In this document: piece after piece, positions 11,522 through 20,505 of the stretch
How positions within the stretch are numbered: the first letter of the stretch is position 1
Layout: every line of letters starts with the position of its first letter
DNA from: Zophobihabitans entericus
Lineage (GTDB): Bacteria; Pseudomonadota; Gammaproteobacteria; Enterobacterales; Orbaceae
Direction of reading: 5' to 3'
Assembly (NCBI RefSeq): GCF_011745665.1
Contig: NZ_CP050253.1
Coordinates: forward strand, 285,418 to 349,417
DNA: 64,000 nt
The notes under the pieces: generated by a model
The model's database searches: none
The model's input: only the letters and a program-made list of their open reading frames with translations
Told to the model about the DNA's origin: nothing
Made by a program: the position numbers and the translations under genes

Positions 11522-11674
11522 GCCTGTTATTAGCATGGGGTTTAGGGCGGACTGCGCCGCCTGGCGCAATGTTTTTTGGTGATGTTGCCAGTTTAGTGGG
11601 CTTGATGGCCTACCGCACCCCATAGGCACCCGCTCGAAGACTCGCTAAGACCTATGAGGTACGCTCTCCATCAA
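11522..11674 (-). repeat. Dispersed structured repeat, copy A (leftward)
   Basis: A GC-rich intergenic element read on the minus strand. The 73-nt core at 11602-11674 begins TTGATGG and ends CCATCAA, with a 13-bp inner stem (CGTACCTCATAGG with CCTATGGGGTGCG, all paired if G-T is allowed) and the loop GCGAGTCTTCGAGCGGG. About 40 nt further on lies a REP-like palindrome (11546-11561, GGCGG/CCGCC), then a TGCTAATAACAG end. The same element occurs at 11819-11975 (opposite orientation), 32334-32570 and partly at 49880-50075. Confidence 0.8.
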
Positions 11675-11818
11675 TTCAGGCAACATCATAACTATCAGAT
11701 TTAAACAATAAAGACATGAACTTAATTGTTAAAATTTAATAAAATCATATAATTTAAAAACCAATTTACCTATATTCTAAGAAGTATTTTAAGGATCGAA
11801 AATTTCAGAGATGTAGAA

Positions 11819-11975
11819 TTGACGGAGACCATATTGTAGGGGTCTTAGCGAGTCCTCGAGCGGGCGCCCCTGCTGTATGGTAGGCCGTCAAACCCACAGG
11901 ATTTATCATTCCACCCTAAAATATTGCGCATGAGCGGCGCACGCCGCTCCAAACCAACTGCTAATAACAGGGCAC
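11819..11975 (+). repeat. Dispersed structured repeat, copy B (rightward)
   Basis: Same element as copy A, in inverted orientation 145 bp away. The core at 11819-11891 is also exactly 73 nt. Its outer stem is TTGACGG/CCGTCAA and its inner stem ends GTAGGGG/CCCCTGC instead of CATAGG/CCTATG, so both arms changed together while the loop GCGAGTCCTCGAGCGGG stayed the same. A perfect 8-bp palindrome (GAGCGGCG/CGCCGCTC, 11932-11949) and CTGCTAATAACAG follow. The 620-bp gap between frwD and yijO holds only copies A and B. Confidence 0.8.
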
Positions 11976-12013
11976 AGATAACATTATCTATTCTGATTTT
12001 ATATCCAACTTAA

Positions 12014-12898
12014 TTAAGACTTCATCACCAGCTTACTGTGATACTGATTACGATATTCTGATGGCGAACGATCCGTTCTCTTACGAAATACCCGGCAGAA
12101 ATAGTTACTATCATTAAATCCGCAGGCATGAGCAACTTCTTTAATATTCAAATCATAATTTTTTAACAACGTTTTAGCGTGTTCAAGACGTACCTGATTT
12201 AAATACTCATTCAGGCCCGTTTCGCCCTCTTTATGAAACAGATGAGAAAGGTAGTTAGGCGAGATATAGAACGTTTTGGCTAAAAACTCACGGGTGATCT
12301 CTTCCCGAAAATGAATATCAATGTAGTGGCGAATGGCTTCAAACAGACTGGTCGTGTGGGATGACGTCTCAATGTTTGTATTTAATAAATCCAGCGTATG
12401 ACTGAGCAAACTCAGAATCAGTAACGGTGCAGTAGTATCTTTCTGGTAATCAGTCTTAGGCTGCTGAGGGTTGCCCCACGACAATTCATCAATCGCCTGC
12501 AAAATAAATGCCCCTACGCGTGGGCCTCGCCTTGGTGTATTGATCTGTTCAAGCACAGTAAATTGTTCACCGTCCCAGGATAATAAACTTAAGCCTAGTT
12601 GCTGTTTACCAAACAAAATACTGAGTGTCGTTGCAGGCTTTGACCATTGTGGTTGATTCCAGCTACCGCCGGGAATATATAATAAATTATTCCGGCTTAA
12701 ACACTGTTGCTTACTGCTGGTTTTGTTCTCCGCCCAGCACATTTCCACCTCACCCTCGATGATAATTTCTAAACGTGGGAAATCAACCTGATAAGCCAGT
12801 GCCGGCGGGGAAATATTACCACTGGCTAAATAGAGATTAGTCACTTTCCTCTGCTGAGAGATAAACGCACTGATAATATCTGCAATAGAGTTTGTCAT
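12014..12898 (-). CDS. yijO: AraC-family transcriptional regulator, YijO-like
   Basis: A DNA-binding regulator of about 294 residues. The N-terminal half is a cupin-like sensing domain. The C-terminal ~100 residues hold the two AraC helix-turn-helix motifs (REFLAKTFYISPNYLSHLFHK and IKEVAHACGFNDSNYFCRVFRK). I start at the ATG at 12898, which has AGGA eight bases upstream; the longer frame begins with TTG at 12922 and lacks a site. In E. coli yijO neighbours frwD, and the pairing persists here, so it is a plausible regulator of the frw/pfl genes. Its ligand is unknown. Confidence 0.8.
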   Translation of the reverse strand: MTNSIADIISAFISQQRKVTNLYLASGNISPPALAYQVDFPRLEIIIEGEVEMCWAENKTSSKQQCLSRNNLLYIPGGSWNQPQWSKPATTLSILFGKQQLGLSLLSWDGEQFTVLEQINTPRRGPRVGAFILQAIDELSWGNPQQPKTDYQKDTTAPLLILSLLSHTLDLLNTNIETSSHTTSLFEAIRHYIDIHFREEITREFLAKTFYISPNYLSHLFHKEGETGLNEYLNQVRLEHAKTLLKNYDLNIKEVAHACGFNDSNYFCRVFRKRTDRSPSEYRNQYHSKLVMKS

Positions 12899-13035
12899 GC
12901 TAATAGTCCTGTTAATATTCAACGTTGTTAGCCATAAAATAATATTGATTATTCTATAGTATCAAGAATCAGCCAAAATAGTTAATTTACCCGAAAGCAC
13001 ATAAAATGATTCTTCTCTACACTCAACTAATCCTT

Positions 13036-13041
13036 TATAAT
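13036..13041 (+). promoter_or_regulatory. Candidate promoter -10 of the lipoprotein gene
   Basis: A perfect TATAAT lies 30 bp before the start codon at 13072. TTCTCT, a poor -35, is found 17 bp upstream. Confidence 0.4.
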
Positions 13042-13071
13042 GCCAAAGCATTTTATTACGAGGGATAATTT

Positions 13072-13638
13072 ATGAAACGACTTTTTGCTCTCTTTTTCTT
13101 CGCGCTTATGCTAACGGGTTGTGCGACGCCAAAAGGGGATCGCATGGATACTAATGTTACATTCTATAATTATAACAGCTACAGTAAGGGCTATTATAAA
13201 GAAAAAACCTTTTTACTCTATTTTGAAAACAACGGTAAGCCTTATTTAAGTTATCAGGCTGAATCATCTGCCTCTGATAGCTGGTTCAAGTTAAGTGTTA
13301 ATCAAGAACAGGCAGCAACCATCATTTCCATTATCGATAAATATTTTGAGTGGGAAGCTATCGCAGCTCGTGATAAAGATATGATTAATATAGAAATCAC
13401 ATCAGGCCTTGCACTACAAGACTGGGACTATAAGTTTTCTTTCTCAGTGATTTCACATACCCCTGAAAGTCATGTCCTCAAAATGGATCAATGTGGAACA
13501 CAATTCTTCGCTCAGGTTTGTCAATATACTCACCCAATAATGTATGTTGGTACGTACGACGCCAAGATTCTTAAACAAGAATTACAAAAATTTATTGCCG
13601 GTAAGTTCCAGGCGGTTAACTATAATAAATATAATTAA
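13072..13638 (+). CDS. Putative lipoprotein, function unknown
   Basis: A 188-residue protein with a type II signal: MKRLFALFFFALMLTGC, where LTGC is a lipobox and Cys17 would be lipidated. The Thr/Pro after it suggests outer-membrane sorting. The mature part is rich in aromatic residues and has two further Cys (DQCGTQFF and QVCQYTH) that could form a disulfide. The family is not recognised. It is a monocistronic unit with its own TATAAT and a clear terminator, placed between yijO and ptsA but on the opposite strand. Confidence 0.65.
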   Translation: MKRLFALFFFALMLTGCATPKGDRMDTNVTFYNYNSYSKGYYKEKTFLLYFENNGKPYLSYQAESSASDSWFKLSVNQEQAATIISIIDKYFEWEAIAARDKDMINIEITSGLALQDWDYKFSFSVISHTPESHVLKMDQCGTQFFAQVCQYTHPIMYVGTYDAKILKQELQKFIAGKFQAVNYNKYN

Positions 13639-13655
13639 TAATAACTGATTATCAG

Positions 13656-13680
13656 AAATGCCCAGTTACTGGGCATTTTT
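13656..13680 (+). terminator. Rho-independent terminator after the lipoprotein gene
   Basis: AAATGCCCAGT and ACTGGGCATTT form a stem of about ten pairs with a tiny loop, followed by TTT. It lies 18 bp beyond the stop at 13638. Confidence 0.85.
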
Positions 13681-13759
13681 AGTTATAACTCTGTTTAACT
13701 ACAGCTATTTTTAACTATCAAAATAAATACAATACATTGATTTTATTTAATATTTTATA

Positions 13760-16261
13760 TTATAACTCCAGCTCAGTTTTAAGTAGCTGTTCTATCTGTT
13801 CCTGACTGGTCGCATTAATCAAAGCCTGACGGAACTCTTCATGCATAATACGACGTGCCAGTTTAGAGAAGATACGCATATGCTGATCGCCTGCTGCGTG
13901 TTTATTTAGCGTTAACATAATCACAAACTGTACTTGTTCTTCGCCCCACAGAATTGGCTTCTCAAGTCTTGCCACACTAATCGTCGATTGTTCAATATGC
14001 TCTGATTTAGTATGTGGAATCGCAAATCCAAAGCCAAGCGCGGTCGAAAAGACATCTTCACGATTCCAGATATCACCCGCCAGCTGACGCGGATAACGGC
14101 AACGACCTGCCGCCAGTAAATTATCTGTCATGCCTTTGATGACTTCTTCTTTACTTTGCCAATCCGGATTAATCGCAATACACGTTGGTGTAATCAGCGG
14201 TACATCGCCCTGAACTAAACGGAACTGGGCAAGTAAATGCTCAACCTCCAGAGATGTTCGACACTGCATCGCCCTGTCAAGCAAGGCACGACAATCCAGA
14301 CTATTAAGCTTAGCTAAACGGGTTTTTGTTGCAGGAATATTTGGTGAGCTCATACTGATCTCATCCAGTCCCAAACCAACCAGCAGCGGAAGTACTGAGC
14401 CTTTAGCGCCCAGTTCACCACACAGACCGACCCATTTATTGTGACGATGAACCTCTTTCACAATATAGTCTAAGCCACGTAAAAAGGCAGGATTTAAGCT
14501 GTTATAATGCTTAGTCACTTTGGCATTATCACGATCAACCGCCAGTAAATACTGGGTCAAATCGTTACTGCCGATACTGAAGAAATCAATCTCCTGACAG
14601 CATTGGTCAATAATAAACATCACTGATGGGACTTCCAGCATAATCCCCAGCTGAATTTTTTCATCAAATGGAATTTGTTTATTACGTAAATCCTGCTTAA
14701 TCTCAGCCAGCTCTTCTTTCACCCACAGGATCTCTTCCATGGATGAGATCATCGGGATCATAATTTTTAATGCACCATGGGCTGAAGCTCGCAAAATGGC
14801 TCGTAACTGAGTTCTGAATAACGTGAGATATTCGCGGTAAATTCGCACCGCCCGGTAACCAAGGAATGGATTATTCTCTGCCGGAATATTTAAATAATCG
14901 ACCGGCTTATCGCCACCAATATCAAAGGTTCGAATAATAATCGCTTTACCTTTAGCCGCTTCAAGTGCCTGACAAAAAGTATTATACAACTCGTCCTCTT
15001 TTGGTGCCTGATGTCTGTCCATATACAGCATTTCAGTACGAAATAGGCCGACTGATTCTGCGCCACTGGTAAAAGCAGGTTTTGCCTCAATGGAGTGGGC
15101 AATATTGGCGGCAATTTCAATACGTACGCCATCAGCAGTCGCACCCGGAATATGCAAATACGCTTTTTGTTGTTCAACAAGGCGAGCATGCAGGCAAGAC
15201 TCCTGTTCATAGTAGCGGGATACTTCACACGTCAAATCATAAGCAACTAAGCCCAAATCGCCATCAACCTGAACCTGTTGCTGCACATGAGGTAACATGG
15301 TCTGCATATTCACACCAACCAGAGTTGGAATATTAAATGAGCGGGCTAAGATGACAGTATGAGATGTGCTGCCGCCATGGCTGAGCAGTAACCCTTTCAG
15401 GAAGCGTTTATCCAGCTCTAAAAACTGGCTTGGTGTCAGCTCCTCCGCTAGACAAATGGTCGGCTCAGACAGCGCTTGCTGAGACGGAAAACGCTTTTCA
15501 CCATACACATGTTGCAGCAACTGGAAACAAACATCACGAATATCCAGCTCACGCTCTTTTAAGTATTCACTACCAGACTGAGCCAGTTGATCGCTAAAAT
15601 ATTTAGCAGTAGCAACAATCGCTTCGCCACTATTTTTACCGGTTTGTAATTCTGATTGTAGTTCGTCCCAAAATGCCGGATCACTGATGATAGCCTGATG
15701 GGCTTCTAAGATCTCAGTAGATGTTTCTGACACATAACTGAGTTGAGCTGCCAGCGCTTTTTGAAACTGCTTTAACGCCGTTTTTAAAATTGTCGTCTCT
15801 TTTTCAAGTGATTCTGCAGGCGGAAAGTCCCCGACCTGATTTAAATCAATACGGGAGATCAGTTGCAATTTACCACTCGCCACGCCACCACATACTGCTT
15901 TTGCACGAATATACTGAGGATTGAGGTTAGACAAAGAACGAGGCAGTGGCTCTTCCTGCTCATCAGAGCCCGTTGGCAGCGCGTCATCACAATGAGGAAA
16001 CTCTTTTTCAATAAAGACTTTCAGACGCTCAAAAGCGACATGCTCATCCTGACCATCAATAATTAAACAGCAGGTATCATCTTTTAACGTACTGGTACCA
16101 ATTAACGACAAAACACTTTTAGCGTCTGCTTTAATATCCGTGCGCTGATTATAAAGTTCAATACTTGCAGTAAAACTCTTACACACTTTCTCAATATGAC
16201 TAGCCGGACGAGCATGGATACCATTAGGTAACACACAGATAAATTCAATTTTTTTGGACAT
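13760..16261 (-). CDS. ptsA: PTS multiphosphoryl transfer protein (HPr-EI-EIIA fusion), FrwA/PtsA
   Basis: A single polypeptide carrying the whole soluble PTS relay for the Frw system. It has 833 residues, the same as E. coli PtsA, and is collinear. Residues about 1-90 are an HPr domain with His16 in NGIHARPAS. The centre is an enzyme I with His301 in GGSTSHTVILARS and the PEP barrel (GEL, GSNDLTQY). The C-terminal ~145 residues are a fructose-type EIIA with His750 in FAIPHTKSEH. It is divergent from frwC, with a CRP site between. E. coli follows ptsA with fsaB-gldA; those are absent here. Confidence 0.95.
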   Translation of the reverse strand: MSKKIEFICVLPNGIHARPASHIEKVCKSFTASIELYNQRTDIKADAKSVLSLIGTSTLKDDTCCLIIDGQDEHVAFERLKVFIEKEFPHCDDALPTGSDEQEEPLPRSLSNLNPQYIRAKAVCGGVASGKLQLISRIDLNQVGDFPPAESLEKETTILKTALKQFQKALAAQLSYVSETSTEILEAHQAIISDPAFWDELQSELQTGKNSGEAIVATAKYFSDQLAQSGSEYLKERELDIRDVCFQLLQHVYGEKRFPSQQALSEPTICLAEELTPSQFLELDKRFLKGLLLSHGGSTSHTVILARSFNIPTLVGVNMQTMLPHVQQQVQVDGDLGLVAYDLTCEVSRYYEQESCLHARLVEQQKAYLHIPGATADGVRIEIAANIAHSIEAKPAFTSGAESVGLFRTEMLYMDRHQAPKEDELYNTFCQALEAAKGKAIIIRTFDIGGDKPVDYLNIPAENNPFLGYRAVRIYREYLTLFRTQLRAILRASAHGALKIMIPMISSMEEILWVKEELAEIKQDLRNKQIPFDEKIQLGIMLEVPSVMFIIDQCCQEIDFFSIGSNDLTQYLLAVDRDNAKVTKHYNSLNPAFLRGLDYIVKEVHRHNKWVGLCGELGAKGSVLPLLVGLGLDEISMSSPNIPATKTRLAKLNSLDCRALLDRAMQCRTSLEVEHLLAQFRLVQGDVPLITPTCIAINPDWQSKEEVIKGMTDNLLAAGRCRYPRQLAGDIWNREDVFSTALGFGFAIPHTKSEHIEQSTISVARLEKPILWGEEQVQFVIMLTLNKHAAGDQHMRIFSKLARRIMHEEFRQALINATSQEQIEQLLKTELEL

Positions 16262-16438
16262 TACCAGGTTCCTCTTACCTATACTTATGATTCAAATTCA
16301 TGATGACTTTTATGCAGAATTGCACTTCATCGGCAAATTCAAGTAGCCATTGTTAGTATTAAGAATAAATACCTCACCTACTGAAAACTATATTAAAAAA
16401 CTATTAATCACTGGATAAATGTAATATTTGAAATAATT

Positions 16439-16454
16439 TGTGATCACTGTCACA
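16439..16454. promoter_or_regulatory. CRP (cAMP receptor protein) site between ptsA and frwC
   Basis: TGTGA-TCACTG-TCACA is a perfect match to the CRP half-sites with a six-base spacer. It lies in the divergent 408-bp region between ptsA and frwC, so CRP could act on either promoter. The rest of this gap is AT-rich, with no gene seen. Confidence 0.75.
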
Positions 16455-16669
16455 GCAGAGTGATCTTGATGATTAGATACAACAAAGATTTGAGCTAGAT
16501 CTCATTTTTTAATCAAGAATACAAAAATCCAGTAAATAGCAAAATTGTCTACTGTGGTTATGAGAAAAGTTTCCATACTATGATTATGGATATTCATCTG
16601 AATGGATTGAAATTTAATACAAAAAGAATTTTAGTCGTAACAATGGTTTGGATTAATAAGGACGACAAT

Positions 16670-17749
16670 GTGAATGATTTAATTAATATTCTAAAAAACA
16701 CTCGTCAGCACTTAATGACCGGTGTATCACACATGATTCCGTTTGTAGTTTCCGGCGGTATTTTACTGGCTGTTTCGGTGATGTTATTTGGTGAGGGTGG
16801 TGTTCCGGATCCGGTTAATGATCCCTTTTTAAGTAATCTATTTACTATTGGTGTCGCTGGTTTAACTCTGATGGTACCATTCTTAGCCGCTTATATTGGC
16901 TACTCTATTTCTGAACGTGCAGCGCTCGCTCCTTGTGCTATTGGTGCATGGGTTGGCGCGTCATTTGGCGCAGGATTTTTTGGTGCTATTATCGCCGGTT
17001 TAGTCGGTGGTATTGTGGTTTTCTACTTAAAGAAAATCAGAGTACCTGCCGTACTGCGTTCTGTGATGCCAATCTTTATCATTCCAATCATTGGTACCTT
17101 TATCACAGCAGGTATCATGATGTGGGGGCTGGGCGAGCCAATTGGCTTCTTAACGTCATCACTGACCGACTGGCTTCGTGGCATGCAACAAGGCAGCATT
17201 ATTGTACTGGCGATTATTATGGGCTGTATGATCGCCTTTGACCTTGGCGGACCGGTGAATAAAGTTGCTTATGCCTTTATGCTTATTTGTGTAGGCGAAG
17301 GCATCTATACCATTGTCGCTATCGCGGCTGTCAGTATTGCTATCCCATCATTTGGTACTGGTTTTGCTACCTTACTGAATAAAAAACTTTTTACACCAGA
17401 TGAAAGAGAAACCGGTAAAGCCGCAATTGTGATGGGCTGCGTAGGTGTCACTGAAGGTGCGATTCCATTTGCAGCCGCTGACCCGTTACGTGTTATCCCA
17501 TCAACCATGCTTGGTGCTGCTTGTGGGGCTGTAGTTGCTGCAGTATTTGGTGCAGAGTGCTATGCCGGCTGGGGTGGACTGATTGTTCTGCCTGTTGTCA
17601 CAGGTAAACTTGGCTACGTGGCGGCGATTCTGGTTGGTTCAGCTGTGACTGCCGTTTCTATCGTGTTATTAAAACAATTTACCCGCTCAAAGAAATCTGA
17701 AAAACAGGCAGATGAGCAGGAAGTTGAAATCGAATTTGATTTGGGTTAA
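16670..17749 (+). CDS. frwC: PTS fructose-like EIIC permease, FrwC
   Basis: Integral membrane permease of the fructose PTS family. It has 359 residues from the GTG at 16670 (AAGGA eight bases upstream), exactly the E. coli FrwC length, and aligns from the first residues (NDLINILKNTRQHLMTGVSH). Many hydrophobic helices are visible, with family motifs FDLGGPVNKVAYAF and GVTEGAIPFAAADPLRVIP. The longer upstream frame to 16580 adds unrelated residues. It heads the frwC-frwB-pflD-pflC operon. The transported sugar is not established in the family. Confidence 0.93.
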   Translation: MNDLINILKNTRQHLMTGVSHMIPFVVSGGILLAVSVMLFGEGGVPDPVNDPFLSNLFTIGVAGLTLMVPFLAAYIGYSISERAALAPCAIGAWVGASFGAGFFGAIIAGLVGGIVVFYLKKIRVPAVLRSVMPIFIIPIIGTFITAGIMMWGLGEPIGFLTSSLTDWLRGMQQGSIIVLAIIMGCMIAFDLGGPVNKVAYAFMLICVGEGIYTIVAIAAVSIAIPSFGTGFATLLNKKLFTPDERETGKAAIVMGCVGVTEGAIPFAAADPLRVIPSTMLGAACGAVVAAVFGAECYAGWGGLIVLPVVTGKLGYVAAILVGSAVTAVSIVLLKQFTRSKKSEKQADEQEVEIEFDLG

Positions 17750-17791
17750 CAACTTGTAACCCAAAAGATTGCATTATTTAGGAGAACGATT

Positions 17792-18106
17792 ATGATTAAT
17801 ATTATAGCAGTAACCGCGTGCCCATCAGGTGTAGCACATACTTATATGGCAGCAGAGTCTCTTGAGCGCGCAGCAAAGGAAAAAGGCTGGAACTGTAAAG
17901 TAGAAACACAAGGCTCAATTGGGATTGAAAATGAGCTAAGTGCTGATGATGTCTCTAAGGCGCATTTTGTTATTTTAACTAAAGATATTGGTATTAAAAA
18001 CGAAGAACGCTTTAAAGGTAAACCGATTGCCAAAATCGCAATTAGTGATGCAGTAAAAAAAGCAGATGTTATTTTAAGTAAAATTGAAGAACACTTAAAT
18101 AAGTAA
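17792..18106 (+). CDS. frwB: PTS fructose-like EIIB, FrwB
   Basis: A 104-residue EIIB with the phosphorylatable Cys10 in AVTACPSGVAHTYMAAE. It is collinear with E. coli FrwB (ETQGSIGIENELSADDV, LTKDIGIKNEERFKGK). It lies 42 bp after frwC with AGGAGA before the ATG. It should pass phosphate from the PtsA EIIA domain to the FrwC substrate. Confidence 0.93.
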   Translation: MINIIAVTACPSGVAHTYMAAESLERAAKEKGWNCKVETQGSIGIENELSADDVSKAHFVILTKDIGIKNEERFKGKPIAKIAISDAVKKADVILSKIEEHLNK

Positions 18107-18204
18107 ACGACAAGAAATAAGCTGCAAAATAAAAATGTTATCAGCAACAGATTCGTTGCTGATAACCAATAAAAGACCTTTTAGAACTACTTAGGGAGAA
18201 TAAA

Positions 18205-20505
18205 ATGACCCTTCCTCGTATCGAACGCTTAAAAGCACAATTATTTGAAAAAACTCGCGAAATCTCACTAGAGCGAGCGCTTCTCTATACTGAAAATCAT
18301 AAACAAACAGAGGGCGAACCAACGATTATCCGCCGGGCAAAAGCAACGGCTCATATTATGGATCATGTCGCCATTTCTATCCGTGATGATGAACTAATCG
18401 CGGGTAACAGAACGATAAAACCACGTGCTGGTATTATCTCACCCGAGATGGATCCTTACTGGCTGTTAAAAGAGTTAGATGATTTTTCAACTCGTCCACA
18501 AGATCGCTTTAATATCTCTGAAGAAGATAAACAGTGTTATCGTAACGTGTTATACCCGTACTGGGAAAAGCGTTCGATGAAAGACTTTATCAACAGTCAA
18601 ATGTCAGATGCTGTGCGTCAGGCGGAAAGTACCCGTATTTTTAGCGTCAATCAGACCGATAAGGGGCAAGGACATATCATTATTGATTATCCTCGTTTGC
18701 TGGATAATGGTCTGGATAAACTCATTGCAGAGCTTTCTGAGCATTGTCAGAAGAAACCTGATAATCACTTCTATCAGGCGGCACTACTGCTGCTTAATGC
18801 CTCTCAGCGTCATATTATGCGTTACGTGGAGCTGGCTAAATCAATGGCAGCAACGTGTCAGGATGCTAAAAGAAAAGCTGAATACCTACGTATTGCTGAA
18901 GTTTCTACTAATATTGCACATAATAAGCCGGCTGACTTCTATGAAGCGTGCCAATTATTCTGGTACATGAATATTATTCTGCAATATGAATCAAACGCCA
19001 GTTCTATTTCACTGGGTCGTTTTGATCAGTATATGCTGCCATTCTATCGCGCTTCTTTAGCACAAGGAGAGTCACCAGAGTTCTTACAAGAACTGCTTAC
19101 CTCTTTGTGGGTGAAATGTAACGATATCGTTTTACTGCGTTCTACTTCAAGCGCCCGTTATTTTGCCGGCTTCCCATCTGGTTATACCATTTTACTTGGT
19201 GGTCTATCTGAGATCGGTCGCAGCGCAGTAAATGAGCTTTCTATGCTATGTCTGGATGCTTATCATGATGTCTGTTTACCACAGCCTAACTTAGGTGTAC
19301 GTGTGAACGAATTTATCGATCGTCCATTCCTGCTTAAAACAGCAGAAACCATCCGTATGGGAACGGGTATTCCGCAAATCTTTAATGATGAAGTGGTAGT
19401 CCCTGCATTCTTAAATCGTCAGGTTTCACTGGAAGACGCTCGTGACTACTCGGTGGTTGGTTGTGTAGAGTTATCTATTCCGGGGCGTACTTACGGTCTG
19501 CATGATATTGCGATGTTCAACCTGCTTAAAGTGATGGAAATTACGTTATATGAAAACGAAAATAATCCAGATGTCACTTATGAAAGCCTGTTTGAACAAA
19601 TTAAAGGCAATATTAGCTACTACGTTAAATTGATGGTTGAAGGCAGTAATATCTGTGATATTGGCCATCGTGACTGGGCACCGGTACCGTTACTTTCTTC
19701 TTTCGTGCTGGATTGTATCGATAAAGGTCAGGATATTACTGAAGGCGGTGCACGTTATAACTTCTCCGGCGTTCAGGGTATTGGTATTGCTAACTTAAGC
19801 GACTCGTTATATGCCTTAAAAGGTCTGGTATTTGATGAAAAACGTATCACCTTTAAACACCTGCTTGAAGTGCTGCGTAGCAACTTTACCACACCTGACA
19901 GTACTGAAATCCGTGCTCGTTTAATCAACCGCTTTAGTAAATACGGTAACGATATTGATGAAGTGGATATGATTAGTGCTGAACTCCTGCGCTACTACAG
20001 CAAAGAAGTCGAAAAATATAAAAATCCGCGTGGTGGTTACTTCACACCAGGTTCTTATACTGTATCTGCTCACGTACCACTGGGAGCAGTCGTTGGCGCA
20101 ACTCCGGACGGGCGTTTTGCCGGCGAACAACTCGCTGATGGTGGCTTATCACCAATGCTTGGACAAGATGCGCATGGCCCAACAGCAGTACTTAAATCTG
20201 TCAGTAAACTGGATAACTACCTGCTGTCTAACGGTACACTGCTAAACGTGAAATTCACGCCAAGTACGCTGGAAGGTGAAGGTGGTTTAAATAAACTGGC
20301 AGACTTCTTACGTGCCTTTACTAAGTTGAAGCTACAACACGTTCAGTTTAACGTGGTGAATGCAGAAACACTGAAAGAAGCACAACAACGTCCGCAAGAC
20401 TATGCTGGACTTGTGGTGCGTGTTGCCGGGTATAGTGCCTTCTTTGTGGAGCTATCCAAGGAGATTCAGGATGACATCATCCGCCGTACAGCGCACCAAT
20501 TATAA
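18205..20505 (+). CDS. pflD: Glycyl radical enzyme, PflD type
   Basis: An oxygen-sensitive enzyme that carries out radical chemistry on a small substrate. It has 766 residues and is closely collinear with E. coli PflD (765). The thiyl cysteine is Cys420 in VVGCVELSIPG, with Glu422 in the CxE pattern. The glycyl radical site is Gly742 in VVRVAGYSAFF. The CxE pattern is typical of dehydratase or lyase members rather than pyruvate formate-lyase (which has CC), so the name formate acetyltransferase is doubtful. It needs PflC, which overlaps its 3' end. The substrate is unknown, but the neighbouring PTS and DhaK genes suggest a sugar-derived C3-C6 compound. Confidence 0.9.
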   Translation: MTLPRIERLKAQLFEKTREISLERALLYTENHKQTEGEPTIIRRAKATAHIMDHVAISIRDDELIAGNRTIKPRAGIISPEMDPYWLLKELDDFSTRPQDRFNISEEDKQCYRNVLYPYWEKRSMKDFINSQMSDAVRQAESTRIFSVNQTDKGQGHIIIDYPRLLDNGLDKLIAELSEHCQKKPDNHFYQAALLLLNASQRHIMRYVELAKSMAATCQDAKRKAEYLRIAEVSTNIAHNKPADFYEACQLFWYMNIILQYESNASSISLGRFDQYMLPFYRASLAQGESPEFLQELLTSLWVKCNDIVLLRSTSSARYFAGFPSGYTILLGGLSEIGRSAVNELSMLCLDAYHDVCLPQPNLGVRVNEFIDRPFLLKTAETIRMGTGIPQIFNDEVVVPAFLNRQVSLEDARDYSVVGCVELSIPGRTYGLHDIAMFNLLKVMEITLYENENNPDVTYESLFEQIKGNISYYVKLMVEGSNICDIGHRDWAPVPLLSSFVLDCIDKGQDITEGGARYNFSGVQGIGIANLSDSLYALKGLVFDEKRITFKHLLEVLRSNFTTPDSTEIRARLINRFSKYGNDIDEVDMISAELLRYYSKEVEKYKNPRGGYFTPGSYTVSAHVPLGAVVGATPDGRFAGEQLADGGLSPMLGQDAHGPTAVLKSVSKLDNYLLSNGTLLNVKFTPSTLEGEGGLNKLADFLRAFTKLKLQHVQFNVVNAETLKEAQQRPQDYAGLVVRVAGYSAFFVELSKEIQDDIIRRTAHQL

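Noticed and set aside
11819-11891. The 73-nt repeat core considered as a tRNA or integron attC site
   Set aside because: It folds as one long hairpin, has no anticodon or T-arm consensus (GTTCRA), and lacks the conserved attC core bases.
16491-16512. Second CRP-like palindrome (TGAGCTAGATCTCA) before frwC
   Set aside because: The half-sites do not match TGTGA/TCACA well enough to support a call.
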